Origin: Enemella evansiae
GTDB taxonomy: Bacteria; Actinomycetota; Actinomycetes; Propionibacteriales; Propionibacteriaceae
Direction of reading: 5' to 3'
Assembly: GCF_002250705.1 (NCBI RefSeq)
Contig: NZ_NMVP01000001.1
Location: forward strand, 1-64,000
DNA: 64,000 bases
This document shows, one piece after another, positions 51,755-59,956 of the stretch; the stretch's first letter is position 1, and each line of letters begins with the position of its first letter. The notes beneath the pieces are model-generated. The model was given only the letters and a program-made list of their open reading frames with translations, did no database searches and was not told the DNA's origin. Position numbers and translations under genes: made by a program.

Positions 51755-52780
51755 GTGGATCCGGTGAATGCGCTGCGTGAGATCGCCTACCTGCTGGAGC
51801 GGGACCGGGCCGACACCCATCGCGTCAAGGCCTATCGCCGCGCCGCCGACCTGATCGCCGAGCTGGACGCGGCCGAACGCGAGCAGCACCGCAGCGCCGA
51901 CGACTGGCGCGGGCTGCCCGGGATCGGCCCGAAGACCGCGACCGTGGTGTCCCAGGCGGTCGCCGGCCGGGTGCCGGACTATCTCGCCCAGCTGCGCGAG
52001 CAGCAGCAACCGCTGGTCGGCGGGGGAGATGGGATCCGGGCGGCCCTCAAGGGCGACCTGCACTGCCACTCCACCTGGTCCGACGGGGGGTCGCCGGTGG
52101 AGGAGATGATGCTGGTCGCGCAGTCCTTCGGCTACCGCTATCAGGCGATCACCGACCACTCGCCGCGGCTCAAGGTGGCCCGCGGGCTGTCCGCCGAACG
52201 GCTGCGCGAACAGCTCGAGCTGGTCGATGACCTGAACGAGGCGTTCCAGGCTCAGGATGCGGATTTCCGCGTCCTGAAAGGGATCGAGGTCGACATCCTC
52301 GACGACGGGGCGCTGGATCAGGAGCCCGGCCTGCTGCATGAGCTCGACGTGGTCGTCGCCTCGGTGCACTCCAAGCTGGCGATGGACTCCGAATCGATGA
52401 CCCATCGGATGGTCGGTGCGATCGCCAACCCCGCGACCAACATCCTCGGGCACTGCACCGGTCGCCTGGTGATGGGGGCGCGGGGGACCCGGCCGCAGTC
52501 GGTCTTCGACCCGGAGGTGGTGTTCGCCGCCTGCGTGCAGTTCGGGGTCGCGGTCGAGATCAACTCCCGGCCCGAGCGCTGCGACCCACCCGATGACCTG
52601 TTGGCGCTGGCGGTGGAGATGGGCTGCTTCTTCTCGATCGACACCGACGCGCATGCTCCCGGTCAGTTGGACTGGATCGCCTACGGCTGCGAGCGGGCCG
52701 AGCGACACGGCCTCACCCCCGATCGGATCATCAACACCTTCGAACTGGAGCGCCTGCAGGAGTTCTGCCGGCGCCGCTGA
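51755..52780 (+). CDS. PHP-domain phosphoesterase with helix-hairpin-helix N-terminus
   Basis: A 341-residue protein. Residues 1-80 resemble the N-terminal 8-kDa domain and HhH of PolX-type polymerases (LLERDRADTHRVKAYRRAAD, LPGIGPKTATVVSQAV). Residues 95-335 are a PHP domain with metal ligands in GDLHCHSTWSDGG, AITDHSP, GIEVDILDDG, VVASVHSKL, ILGHCTGRL and IDTDAHAPG. The polymerase palm and fingers are absent, unlike full PolX. A DNA-end-processing role is an inference; histidinol-phosphatase-like activity is an alternative. TAGGCT (51743-51748) lies 6 bases before GTG 51755. Confidence 0.85.
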   Translation: MDPVNALREIAYLLERDRADTHRVKAYRRAADLIAELDAAEREQHRSADDWRGLPGIGPKTATVVSQAVAGRVPDYLAQLREQQQPLVGGGDGIRAALKGDLHCHSTWSDGGSPVEEMMLVAQSFGYRYQAITDHSPRLKVARGLSAERLREQLELVDDLNEAFQAQDADFRVLKGIEVDILDDGALDQEPGLLHELDVVVASVHSKLAMDSESMTHRMVGAIANPATNILGHCTGRLVMGARGTRPQSVFDPEVVFAACVQFGVAVEINSRPERCDPPDDLLALAVEMGCFFSIDTDAHAPGQLDWIAYGCERAERHGLTPDRIINTFELERLQEFCRRR

Positions 52781-52821
52781 GCGGTGTGACGCCCCTCACG
52801 CCCATTGGCTGAAATTATCGA

Positions 52822-52860
52822 GGCATTGTGATTGACAATGCCTAGTGGGTGGGCTTCAGT
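52822..52860 (+). promoter_or_regulatory. Candidate promoter with overlapping operator for the sulfur-type operon
   Basis: GGCATTGT (52822-52829) and ACAATGCC (52835-52842) form a perfect inverted repeat with a 5-base loop. TTGACA (52832-52837) inside it fits a -35, and TTCAGT (52855-52860) at 17 bases fits a weak -10. A second hairpin (CCCGG/CCGGG around GTTCGAA, about 52870-52886) follows. Confidence 0.45.
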
Positions 52861-52915
52861 TGAGGTACGCCCGGGTTCGAACCGGGACCAGACGAACCGA
52901 TCGAGAGGACGTCAC

Positions 52916-53026
52916 ATGTGCGGTTCCGCGCGTGAGACCGTTTCCTGTGCTCCGGTGGCGCCGTCCCTGGTGACGCGTGCCCACATCGATCTGCTCCTCG
53001 TCTGCAGCGCCTTCTGTATGCGCTGA
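52916..53026 (+). CDS. Putative cysteine-containing leader peptide
   Basis: A 36-residue frame: it starts MCGSARETVSCAPV and ends with AHIDLLLVCSAFCMR then TGA. The end fits the pattern H-x-D-L-L-x-x-x-S-A-x-C of short leader peptides found upstream of sulfur-uptake and cysteine-related genes in actinobacteria. Cys codons at the 3' end would let ribosome stalling report on cysteinyl-tRNA supply. GAGAGGACGTC precedes ATG. The 154 bases to the next gene can form hairpins, for example GCCGTC/GACGGC around GAC near 53043, as needed for attenuation. Confidence 0.72.
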   Translation: MCGSARETVSCAPVAPSLVTRAHIDLLLVCSAFCMR

Positions 53027-53180
53027 TCACCCCCTGCGTGGCCGTCGACGACGGCACCCCATAGGACCCGGTCGCCGGATCTCCCACCAGCACGGAGTTT
53101 CCGGGCGTCCGGTGACGTCCCCACCCATCGAACCGCACCGTCTCGCATCCGCGGACGAGTGCGCCCAGCCAGGAGCAACC

Positions 53181-54197
53181 GTGTCCATCTCCACTCGTTC
53201 CCGCCCGGTCGACGAGACCCCCGAGGCCCCGCGGGCGGCCGGGGAGCAACCCTCGGTGTCGGCCGCCCTCGATCCCGCCGCGCTGCGGATCGTGCCGCGC
53301 CGCCGCCCGCTGACCTGGGTCGCCACCGTCGTGGTGGCCCTGCTGCTGGTCGGGCTGGTGCGCGCCCTGGTGACCAACCCGGCCTGGGAGTGGGGCACCT
53401 TCGCCGACTACTTCTTGTCGGTGTCGATCCTCAAGGCGTTGCTGACCACGCTCCAGCTGACCGCCCTGGGCACCGTGATCGGTTTCGCGCTCGGGGTGGT
53501 GCTCGCGGCGATGCGATTGTCAGAAAGCCTGCTGCTGCAGGCGGTCGCGTACACCTTCGTCTGGGCCTTCCGCTCGATCCCGCTGATGGTGCAGCTGATC
53601 TTCTGGTTCAACTTCGGCTATCTCTATCGCCAGCTCAGCGTCGGCATCCCCTTCGGTCCGGAACTGTTCAGCATCGACACCAATGCGCTGCTGAGCGCGA
53701 TGGCCGCGGCCGTGCTCGGCCTCGCGCTGCACCAGGCGGCCTATGCCGCGGAGATCGTGCGGGCCGGGATCCTGTCGGTCGACGCCGGCCAGGTGGAGGC
53801 GGCCGAGGCGCTGGGAATCCCACGGTGGCGTCGATTCCGGCGGATCGTGATGCCGCAGGCGATGCGCTCCATCCTGCCCAATGCGGTCAACGAGGTGATC
53901 AGCCTGTTCAAGGGCACCTCGATCGTCTCGGTGATGGCGATCCCCGAGCTCTTCTATCAGGTGCAGGTGATCTACGGCCGCAACTCCCGGGTGATCCCGC
54001 TGCTGATGGTCGCGACCGTCTGGTACATCATCTTGACCACGCTGCTCTCGATCGCGCAGTACTTCATCGAGCGGCACTTCGGCCGGGGCAGCGAACGCAC
54101 CCCGCGCGCCACCCCCGTGCAGCGGCTGCGTGCCGCACTCGGACAGCAGGTGCAGCGCGGCCGGGTCACCCGCGTGACCGGGGGTGCTGACCGATGA
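53181..54197 (+). CDS. Amino-acid-type ABC transporter permease
   Basis: A 338-residue permease of the His/Glu/Gln/Arg family. After a polar N-terminus of about 55 residues come five or more helices and the family loop EAAEALGIPRWRRFRRIV followed by MPQAMRSILPNAVNEVIS. The segment SILKALLTTLQLTALGTVIG is the usual start of such permeases. GTG 53181 follows AGGAG at good spacing. With the ATPase (4-base overlap) and binding protein it forms one importer; a single permease gene implies a homodimer. Confidence 0.92.
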   Translation: MSISTRSRPVDETPEAPRAAGEQPSVSAALDPAALRIVPRRRPLTWVATVVVALLLVGLVRALVTNPAWEWGTFADYFLSVSILKALLTTLQLTALGTVIGFALGVVLAAMRLSESLLLQAVAYTFVWAFRSIPLMVQLIFWFNFGYLYRQLSVGIPFGPELFSIDTNALLSAMAAAVLGLALHQAAYAAEIVRAGILSVDAGQVEAAEALGIPRWRRFRRIVMPQAMRSILPNAVNEVISLFKGTSIVSVMAIPELFYQVQVIYGRNSRVIPLLMVATVWYIILTTLLSIAQYFIERHFGRGSERTPRATPVQRLRAALGQQVQRGRVTRVTGGADR

Positions 54198-54952
54198 GTG
54201 CGGTGGAGCTGCGCCAGGTACGCAAGAGTTTCGGCACCCTGGAGGTGCTGCGCGAGGTCGACCTGAGCGTGCCCGAGGGCTCGGTGACCGCGATCATCGG
54301 GCCGTCCGGTTCGGGCAAGTCGACCCTGCTGCGGATCATCAACCACCTGGAGAAGGTCGACCAGGGGCTGGTCACCGTCGGTGGCCGACTGGTCGGCTAT
54401 CGCCAGCGCGGCGACCGGCTGCACGAGCTGTCGGAGGCGGAGATCCTGCGCCAGCGCAGCCGGATCGGGTTCGTCTTCCAGAACTTCAACCTGTTCGGTC
54501 ACCTGACCGTGCTGGAGAACATCATCGAGGCACCGGTTTCCGCCCAGCGGCGGCCGCGCCGGGAGGTGATCGGTGAGGCCCGCGAACTGCTGAGTCGGGT
54601 CGGTCTGGCCGACAAGGCCGACGTCTATCCGCGGCAGCTCTCCGGCGGCCAGCAGCAACGGGTCGCGATCGCTCGCGCCCTGGCGCTGCGGCCCGGGCTG
54701 ATCCTGTTCGACGAGCCCACCTCCGCCCTGGACCCGGAACTGGTCGGCGAGGTGCTCCAGGTGATCCGCGAACTCGCGCACGGGGGCACGACGATGCTGA
54801 TCGTCACCCACGAGATCGCCTTCGCCCGCGAGGTCGCCGACACCGTCGTGTTCATGGACGGCGGCCACATCGTCGAATCCGGGCCGCCGGAGCAGGTGCT
54901 GACCAACCCGACCCAGGCCCGCACGCGGGCCTTCCTGGCCCGTACCCAGTGA
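54194..54952 (+). CDS. Amino-acid-type ABC transporter ATP-binding protein
   Basis: A 252-residue ATPase: Walker A IIGPSGSGKSTLLRIIN, Q-loop FVFQNFNLFGHLTVLEN, signature QLSGGQQQRVAIARALA, Walker B LILFDEPTSALDPELVG, and the switch His in IVTHEIAFAREV. It powers the importer formed with the neighbouring genes. The ATGA overlap with the permease gene indicates coupling. Confidence 0.95.
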   Translation: MSAVELRQVRKSFGTLEVLREVDLSVPEGSVTAIIGPSGSGKSTLLRIINHLEKVDQGLVTVGGRLVGYRQRGDRLHELSEAEILRQRSRIGFVFQNFNLFGHLTVLENIIEAPVSAQRRPRREVIGEARELLSRVGLADKADVYPRQLSGGQQQRVAIARALALRPGLILFDEPTSALDPELVGEVLQVIRELAHGGTTMLIVTHEIAFAREVADTVVFMDGGHIVESGPPEQVLTNPTQARTRAFLARTQ

Positions 54953-55011
54953 CACCGCCTTCCCAGAATCCTTCCCAGAATCCTTCCCAGAAACGAATCC
55001 AGGAGCATCCC

Positions 55012-56034
55012 ATGCCCACCTTCCACACCGTCCGCCGCCGGTTGACCGCGCTCACCGCGGCTGCGCTGGTTGTCAGTCTGGCGGCCTGCGCCGACCCGTC
55101 CGAGGAGCCGCGGCAGGCCGCGGACGGCCCGGTCGCCGGCTCCCAGGTGCAGGTGATCAAATACGACACCAGCCCGGATCAGCCGCGGGTGAAGGGAAAC
55201 TTCGATCCCGCGCTGGCGGCCCAACTGCCCGAGTCGGTACGCCGCAGCGGCGTGCTCCGGGTGGCGGCCAACGGCGCCGGGAACGCACCGCTGGTGTTCG
55301 TCGCCTCCGACAACCGCACCCCGATCGGGGTGGAGGTCGACATCGCCAACCTGGTCAGTGATGTCGTCGGTCTGCGCGTGGAGATCGTCAACACCAGTTG
55401 GGAGAACCTGTTCGTCGGCCTGGACGCCCAGCGCAGCGACGTCGGGATCTCCAACGTCGGGGTTTCCGAGGAACGCAAGGACAAATACGACCTGGCCACC
55501 TACCGGCTCGGACTGCACGCCTTCGAGACCGCCCAGGGAACCGGCTGGAAGGTGAACGGCCCCGCCGACATCTCCGGCAAGCGGATCGGTGTCGGATCGG
55601 GAACCCTGCAGGAACAGGTGCTGCTCAACTGGAACAAGCAGAACACCGATGCGGGCCGCCCGGCCGCCGAGGTGCTCTATTTCCAGAACGCCACCGATTC
55701 CTACCTGGCCATCCGATCCGGCCGGTTGGACGCCTACCTGGGCCCCAACCCCAGTGCCACCTACCACGTGGCGACCAGCGGACAGACCGAGATCGCCGGC
55801 ACCGTCTCCTCGAGCTATCCCATCGAGGGCAAGGTCGGGATCATCTCCCGCAAGGGCAGCGGGCTCGCCGACCCGCTCTCCGCGGCCGTCAACCGGGCGA
55901 TCGCCGACGGCACCTATCAGCAGGTGCTCGCCAAGTGGGGCCTGGAGTCCGAGGCGGTGCCCCGCTCCGAGGTGAACCCGCCCGGTCTGCCCCGGCCCAG
56001 CAAGAAGCCCAGCGCCCAACCCACCGCCCGCTGA
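55012..56034 (+). CDS. ABC transporter substrate-binding lipoprotein
   Basis: A 340-residue binding protein of the amino-acid family (SBP_bac_3). The lipobox is VVSLAAC (Cys about residue 24). The body has VLRVAANGAGNAPLVFVAS, GVEVDIANLVSDVVGLRVEI, DVGISNVGVSEERKDKYDLA and RSGRLDAYLGPNPSATYHVA. Context suggests an organosulfur amino acid ligand; the sequence does not define it. ATG 55012 has AGGAG upstream. A GTG at 54949 in frame overlaps the ATPase stop, but it would add a repeat-derived stretch (54958-54992, three copies of TCCCAGAATCCT) before the signal. Confidence 0.9.
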   Translation: MPTFHTVRRRLTALTAAALVVSLAACADPSEEPRQAADGPVAGSQVQVIKYDTSPDQPRVKGNFDPALAAQLPESVRRSGVLRVAANGAGNAPLVFVASDNRTPIGVEVDIANLVSDVVGLRVEIVNTSWENLFVGLDAQRSDVGISNVGVSEERKDKYDLATYRLGLHAFETAQGTGWKVNGPADISGKRIGVGSGTLQEQVLLNWNKQNTDAGRPAAEVLYFQNATDSYLAIRSGRLDAYLGPNPSATYHVATSGQTEIAGTVSSSYPIEGKVGIISRKGSGLADPLSAAVNRAIADGTYQQVLAKWGLESEAVPRSEVNPPGLPRPSKKPSAQPTAR

Positions 56035-56072
56035 TCGCGTCAGAATCCCATCGCCGGAAGGAGATCCAGAGC

Positions 56073-58565
56073 ATGGCCCGGATCGTCACCATCTCCAGCA
56101 GCCCCTCGGCCGCCTCGCGTACCGACATCCTGCTCGCCCATGTCCAGGCGATCATCGAGGCGGCGGGACACACGGTCGTCCCCGTCGTGGTGCGGGACCT
56201 ACCCGCCAGGCCGCTGGTACTCGCCGAAGCCGGTGATCCGGAGATCGCCGCCGCGGTGGCCGCGATCGCCGACGCCGATGCCGTCGTGGTCACCTCACCG
56301 GTCTACAAAGCCGCCTACAGCGGGCTGCTGAAAGCCTTTCTCGACCTGCTGCCGCAGACCGCGCTGGTCGGCAAGCAGGTGCTGCCGCTGGTCACCGGTG
56401 GCTCCCCGGCCCACGTGCTGGTCGTCGACTATGCGCTGCGACCGGTGCTGGAGTCGCTGGGTGCCGATCACATATCCTCCGGCCGGTTCGTGCTGGCGCG
56501 GGCGATCGTGAAGGCCGAGCAGGAGCAGCGCGGCCACCTCGAGGAGGGCGCCGCCGCCGAGGTGGACGCGGTGACCGGTGCCTTCCTGGACTGGTTGCAC
56601 GCCCAGCTCGCCTGGCGCTCCCGCGGCGAACGCGCCGGTGGTGAGGTGGTGCCGCAGCCGGAGGTCGCGCCGCGGCGCACCCCCTCGGTGGTCTTCGTCG
56701 GCGGCGGGCCGCGGACCCTTGGTGTGCTGGAACGCATGGGCGCCAGCCTCGGCGATGATGCACAGCTGCAGGTACACATCGTCGATCCGCACCGCCCCGG
56801 TACCGGACGGATCTGGCGCGGCGATCAGTCCCGACTGCTGTGGATGAACTCGCACGCCGCCGACATCACGGTGTTCACCGATGAGTCGGTCGACTGCGCG
56901 GGCCCGGTACGATCCGGACCCTCGCTGGGGGAGTGGATCACCGGTGCGGGGCGCCCGGTGCTGGTCGACCAGGGCTGGCTGGCCCCCGACGACGAACCCG
57001 ACCCGCAGGCATTCCTGCCGCGCGCGGTGCTCGGTGAATATCTGGGCTGGGCGTGGGACCGGATCCGTGGACAGCTCCCGCCGGGGGTCGAGGTGATCCT
57101 GCACGCCGACCGGGCCGTCGACGTGATCGACCAGGCGGGCCGTCAGGTGGTGGTGCTGGCGGGCGGTGAACGGGTGCTGGCCGACGCCACCGTGCTCGCC
57201 CAGGGGCACCTGGACCAGCTCCTCACCGACGCCCAGCGTGAGCTGGTGGACGAGGCGCGCCAGCAGGACCTGACCTACATCCCGCCCGGGTACACCGCCG
57301 ATCTCGACCTGAGCGCCCTGCAACCCGGTGAACCGGTGATCGTGCGCGGGATGGGGCTGGCGTTCATCGATCTCGCGGTGCTGCTCGCCGGTGGCCGCGG
57401 TGGCAGCTTCGTCGAGGAGAACGGTGAGCTGACCTATCGGCCCTCCGGGTTGGAACCGATCCTGTACGCCGGTTCGCGCCGGGGTGTGCCCTACCACGCC
57501 AAGCTGGGGTACGCGATCGCCGACGGGCCGGCACCGCTGCGCCACCTCAGCCTCGATCGGTTGGGTGAGAGTGGCCAGCTCGACTTCGACAGCCAGGTGT
57601 GGCCGCTGATCGAGACCGAACTCGCCGATGCCCACTACCGGCGGCTGTTCACCGCCCACCCCGAACGCACCCGCGGCGGGTGGGCCGACCTGGAGCAGGC
57701 CCTGAAATCCCACCGGGCAACCGATTCCCGGGTCACCGCGCTGGTGGACGAGCTCGTTCCCGACCCCCGGGACCGCTTCGATCTGGCCGCCATCGACCGG
57801 CCCCTCACCACCGACCGGGTCCCGGCGGCGGGGGCCGAGTCGGCGGTGGTGGCGCACATCACCGACGATCTGGCTCGGCGCCGGGACCGGGCGTACTCTC
57901 CCGACCGCGCGGTCTTCGACGCCTTCGTCAGCATCCACGGTTTCCTGTCCGGGCTGCTGGCGGAGGGGCGGTTGGCGGTCGGGGACCGGATCACCCGTGT
58001 CGAGGACGGCTGGCGGGGGCTGTTCTCGTTCGTGTGCAGCGGCCCGCCGCCGCGGCGGCTCGCCGAACTGCTGGCCCTGCACCGAGCGGGCGTCGTGCAC
58101 TTCCTGGGGCCGGAACTGAGCGTCGAACTCGCCGGCGATCACTTCGTGGCCCGCTCACAGGGCCACGAGACCGGCGTGCGGACCCGCGCCCTGGTGGACG
58201 CCTTCCTCGCCAGGGTCGACATCAACGAGACCGCGGACCCGGCGATCCGCTCGCTGCTGGCACGAGGCCAACTGGCCACCGAGCGGATCCCGGGACCGGA
58301 TGGTGGCCGGCTGCCCGGGGGGCTGTTGCGCACCGACCGGGAGGCCCGGGCGCTGCGCCGCGACGGGAGCGTGCACCCGAACCGCTACCTGGTCGGGCCG
58401 TCGGTCTCCGGCAGTGCCGGTGCCGGCGGGTTGGCGCGACCGGGTTTCAACGCACCGGCATTCCGGCAGAACGATCGGCTGGCCCGCACCCTGCTCGGGG
58501 GGCTCGGCCTGGGCACCGTACCCGACCGGCGCACCACCTCGATCACCCCGGAGGCCGCCGCATGA
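56073..58565 (+). CDS. SsuE-like FMN reductase fused to FAD/NAD(P)-binding protein
   Basis: An 830-residue fusion. Residues 1-190 are a flavodoxin-like NADPH:FMN reductase (IVTISSSPSAASRTDILLAH at the start, VVVTSPVYKAAYSGLLKAFL for FMN binding, LPLVTGGSPAHVLVVDYALR). Residues about 205-810 are a FAD/NAD(P)-binding protein of the NAD_binding_9 kind, with the Rossmann start VVFVGGGPRTLGVLERM, VIVRGMGLAFIDLAVLL and a late segment HPNRYLVGPSVSGS. The first part could feed FMNH2 to the two monooxygenases encoded next. The second part may oxidise the imported compound or a cleavage product. Strong ribosome site GAAGGAGATCC. The fusion is one continuous frame without a break. Confidence 0.85.
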   Translation: MARIVTISSSPSAASRTDILLAHVQAIIEAAGHTVVPVVVRDLPARPLVLAEAGDPEIAAAVAAIADADAVVVTSPVYKAAYSGLLKAFLDLLPQTALVGKQVLPLVTGGSPAHVLVVDYALRPVLESLGADHISSGRFVLARAIVKAEQEQRGHLEEGAAAEVDAVTGAFLDWLHAQLAWRSRGERAGGEVVPQPEVAPRRTPSVVFVGGGPRTLGVLERMGASLGDDAQLQVHIVDPHRPGTGRIWRGDQSRLLWMNSHAADITVFTDESVDCAGPVRSGPSLGEWITGAGRPVLVDQGWLAPDDEPDPQAFLPRAVLGEYLGWAWDRIRGQLPPGVEVILHADRAVDVIDQAGRQVVVLAGGERVLADATVLAQGHLDQLLTDAQRELVDEARQQDLTYIPPGYTADLDLSALQPGEPVIVRGMGLAFIDLAVLLAGGRGGSFVEENGELTYRPSGLEPILYAGSRRGVPYHAKLGYAIADGPAPLRHLSLDRLGESGQLDFDSQVWPLIETELADAHYRRLFTAHPERTRGGWADLEQALKSHRATDSRVTALVDELVPDPRDRFDLAAIDRPLTTDRVPAAGAESAVVAHITDDLARRRDRAYSPDRAVFDAFVSIHGFLSGLLAEGRLAVGDRITRVEDGWRGLFSFVCSGPPPRRLAELLALHRAGVVHFLGPELSVELAGDHFVARSQGHETGVRTRALVDAFLARVDINETADPAIRSLLARGQLATERIPGPDGGRLPGGLLRTDREARALRRDGSVHPNRYLVGPSVSGSAGAGGLARPGFNAPAFRQNDRLARTLLGGLGLGTVPDRRTTSITPEAAA

Positions 58566-58747
58566 ACCGGGTGAGCCGGATGGCCCGGATCGAGAACTGG
58601 CTCCGCAGCGCCGCCGTCGTCTCCGGGGTGGAGGGTGCCTGGCACTGCCTGGCACCGGTCGAGCAGGCGGTCGAGCTGGCCGCCGAGTGCCGATCCGGCC
58701 ACCGCAGCACTCGAATTTCGCTACCAGTGAAGGAGAATCACCGATGA
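58562..58747 (+). CDS. Small protein of unknown function (61 residues)
   Basis: A 61-residue frame coupled at both ends: its ATG overlaps the fusion stop (ATGA) and its TGA overlaps the next gene's ATG (ATGA). It starts MNRVSRMARIENWLRSAAVV and contains WHCLAPVEQAVELAAECRS with two Cys. No domain is recognised. The next gene's ribosome site (AAGGAG) lies inside its end. Real or a spacer is uncertain, but the two exact overlaps favour translation. Confidence 0.5.
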   Translation: MNRVSRMARIENWLRSAAVVSGVEGAWHCLAPVEQAVELAAECRSGHRSTRISLPVKENHR

Positions 58748-59907
58748 GCACCATCGGAACACCGGGCACCGCGCCGCTGCAGATCGCCGTCGCGCTCGAC
58801 GGCGCCGGGTGGCATCCCGCCGCCTGGCGGCTGCCGCAGGCACGACCCGCGGACCTGTTCGGGGCACGGTACTGGACCGACCTGGTGACCGAGGCCGAAC
58901 GCGGCGGTGTCGACCTGGTGACCTTCGAGGATGCGTTGCGGCTGCAGTCCCACGACCGATTCACACCCGACCGGCGCACCGATGAGGTGCGCGGTCGGCT
59001 GGACGCGGTGCTGGTCGCCACCCGGGTGGCGCCGGTCACCGATCGGATCGGGCTGCTGCCCACCGTCGTCACCTCGCTGACCGAGCCCTTCCATGCCGCC
59101 AAGGCGATCGCGACCCTCGATCACATCTCGCACGGCCGCGCCGGGGTCCGGGTGCAGGTCGGCGGGCGGAGCGACGAACTGGGCCATCTGGGTCGGGACC
59201 GGCCGACCAGCATCGAGGAACTGTTCGCCGAGGCGGGCGACTACGTCGAGGTGCTGCGCCGGTTGTGGGACAGCTGGGAGGACGACGCCGAGATCCGCGA
59301 CGTGGCCACCGGGCGGTTCATCGACCGGAACAAGCTGCACCACATCGATTTCTCCGGCGCGACGTTCTCGGTGAAGGGCCCGTCGATCACCCCCAGACCG
59401 CCGCAGGGACAGCCACTGGTCGGCGCACTCGGGCACGTCCCGGTGGCGTACCGATTGATCGCCCAGGCGGCCGATCTGGCGTTCGTCACCCCGCGGGACG
59501 CGGTGGCCGCTGCCGCCATCGTCGACGAGCTCGAGGCGGAGCAACCGGTCCGCGCGCCCACGGTGTTCGCCGATCTGCTGGTGCTGCTCGAGGACACCCC
59601 GCAGACGGCCCGGGCGGCGCTCGACGAACTGGACTCGGCCAACGGCGCACCCTTGACCAGCGACGCGCTGATCGTCACCGACACCCCGGCCGCGGTGGCG
59701 GACCTGATCGAGGACTGGCGGGACGCCGGCATCGACGGGGTACGCCTCCGGCCGGCCCGGTTGCCACCACGGGACCTGGATCGGATCACCAGCGAGCTGC
59801 TGCCGCTGCTGCGCCGGCGGGGACTGCATCGCGGAGTCGAGGAACCCGTCACCCTGCGCGAGCGGCTCGGGCTGATCCGGCCGGCGAACCGGTACGCCCT
59901 GATCTGA
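58744..59907 (+). CDS. LLM-class flavin-dependent monooxygenase
   Basis: A 387-residue luciferase-like enzyme: LVTEAERGGVDLVTFEDALR, RIGLLPTVVTSLTEPFHAAK, ATLDHISHGRAGVRVQVGG and FAEAGDYVEVLRRLWDSWED. It would use FMNH2 from the fusion reductase and O2. In organosulfur pathways such enzymes often break C-S bonds. The ATG lies in an ATGA overlap with the small gene. Substrate unknown; the C-terminal part (IDGVRLRPARLPPRDLDRIT) is ordinary for the family. Confidence 0.88.
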   Translation: MSTIGTPGTAPLQIAVALDGAGWHPAAWRLPQARPADLFGARYWTDLVTEAERGGVDLVTFEDALRLQSHDRFTPDRRTDEVRGRLDAVLVATRVAPVTDRIGLLPTVVTSLTEPFHAAKAIATLDHISHGRAGVRVQVGGRSDELGHLGRDRPTSIEELFAEAGDYVEVLRRLWDSWEDDAEIRDVATGRFIDRNKLHHIDFSGATFSVKGPSITPRPPQGQPLVGALGHVPVAYRLIAQAADLAFVTPRDAVAAAAIVDELEAEQPVRAPTVFADLLVLLEDTPQTARAALDELDSANGAPLTSDALIVTDTPAAVADLIEDWRDAGIDGVRLRPARLPPRDLDRITSELLPLLRRRGLHRGVEEPVTLRERLGLIRPANRYALI

Positions 59908-59956
59908 CCGATCAGCGAATCCCCACCAGCACAGCGAAAGACGTGAGAGGACCATC

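Noticed and set aside
52869..52890. tRNA-like T-arm (GGGTTCGAACC) upstream of the leader peptide
   Set aside because: No acceptor, D or anticodon arms can be built around it; it is better read as a short hairpin.
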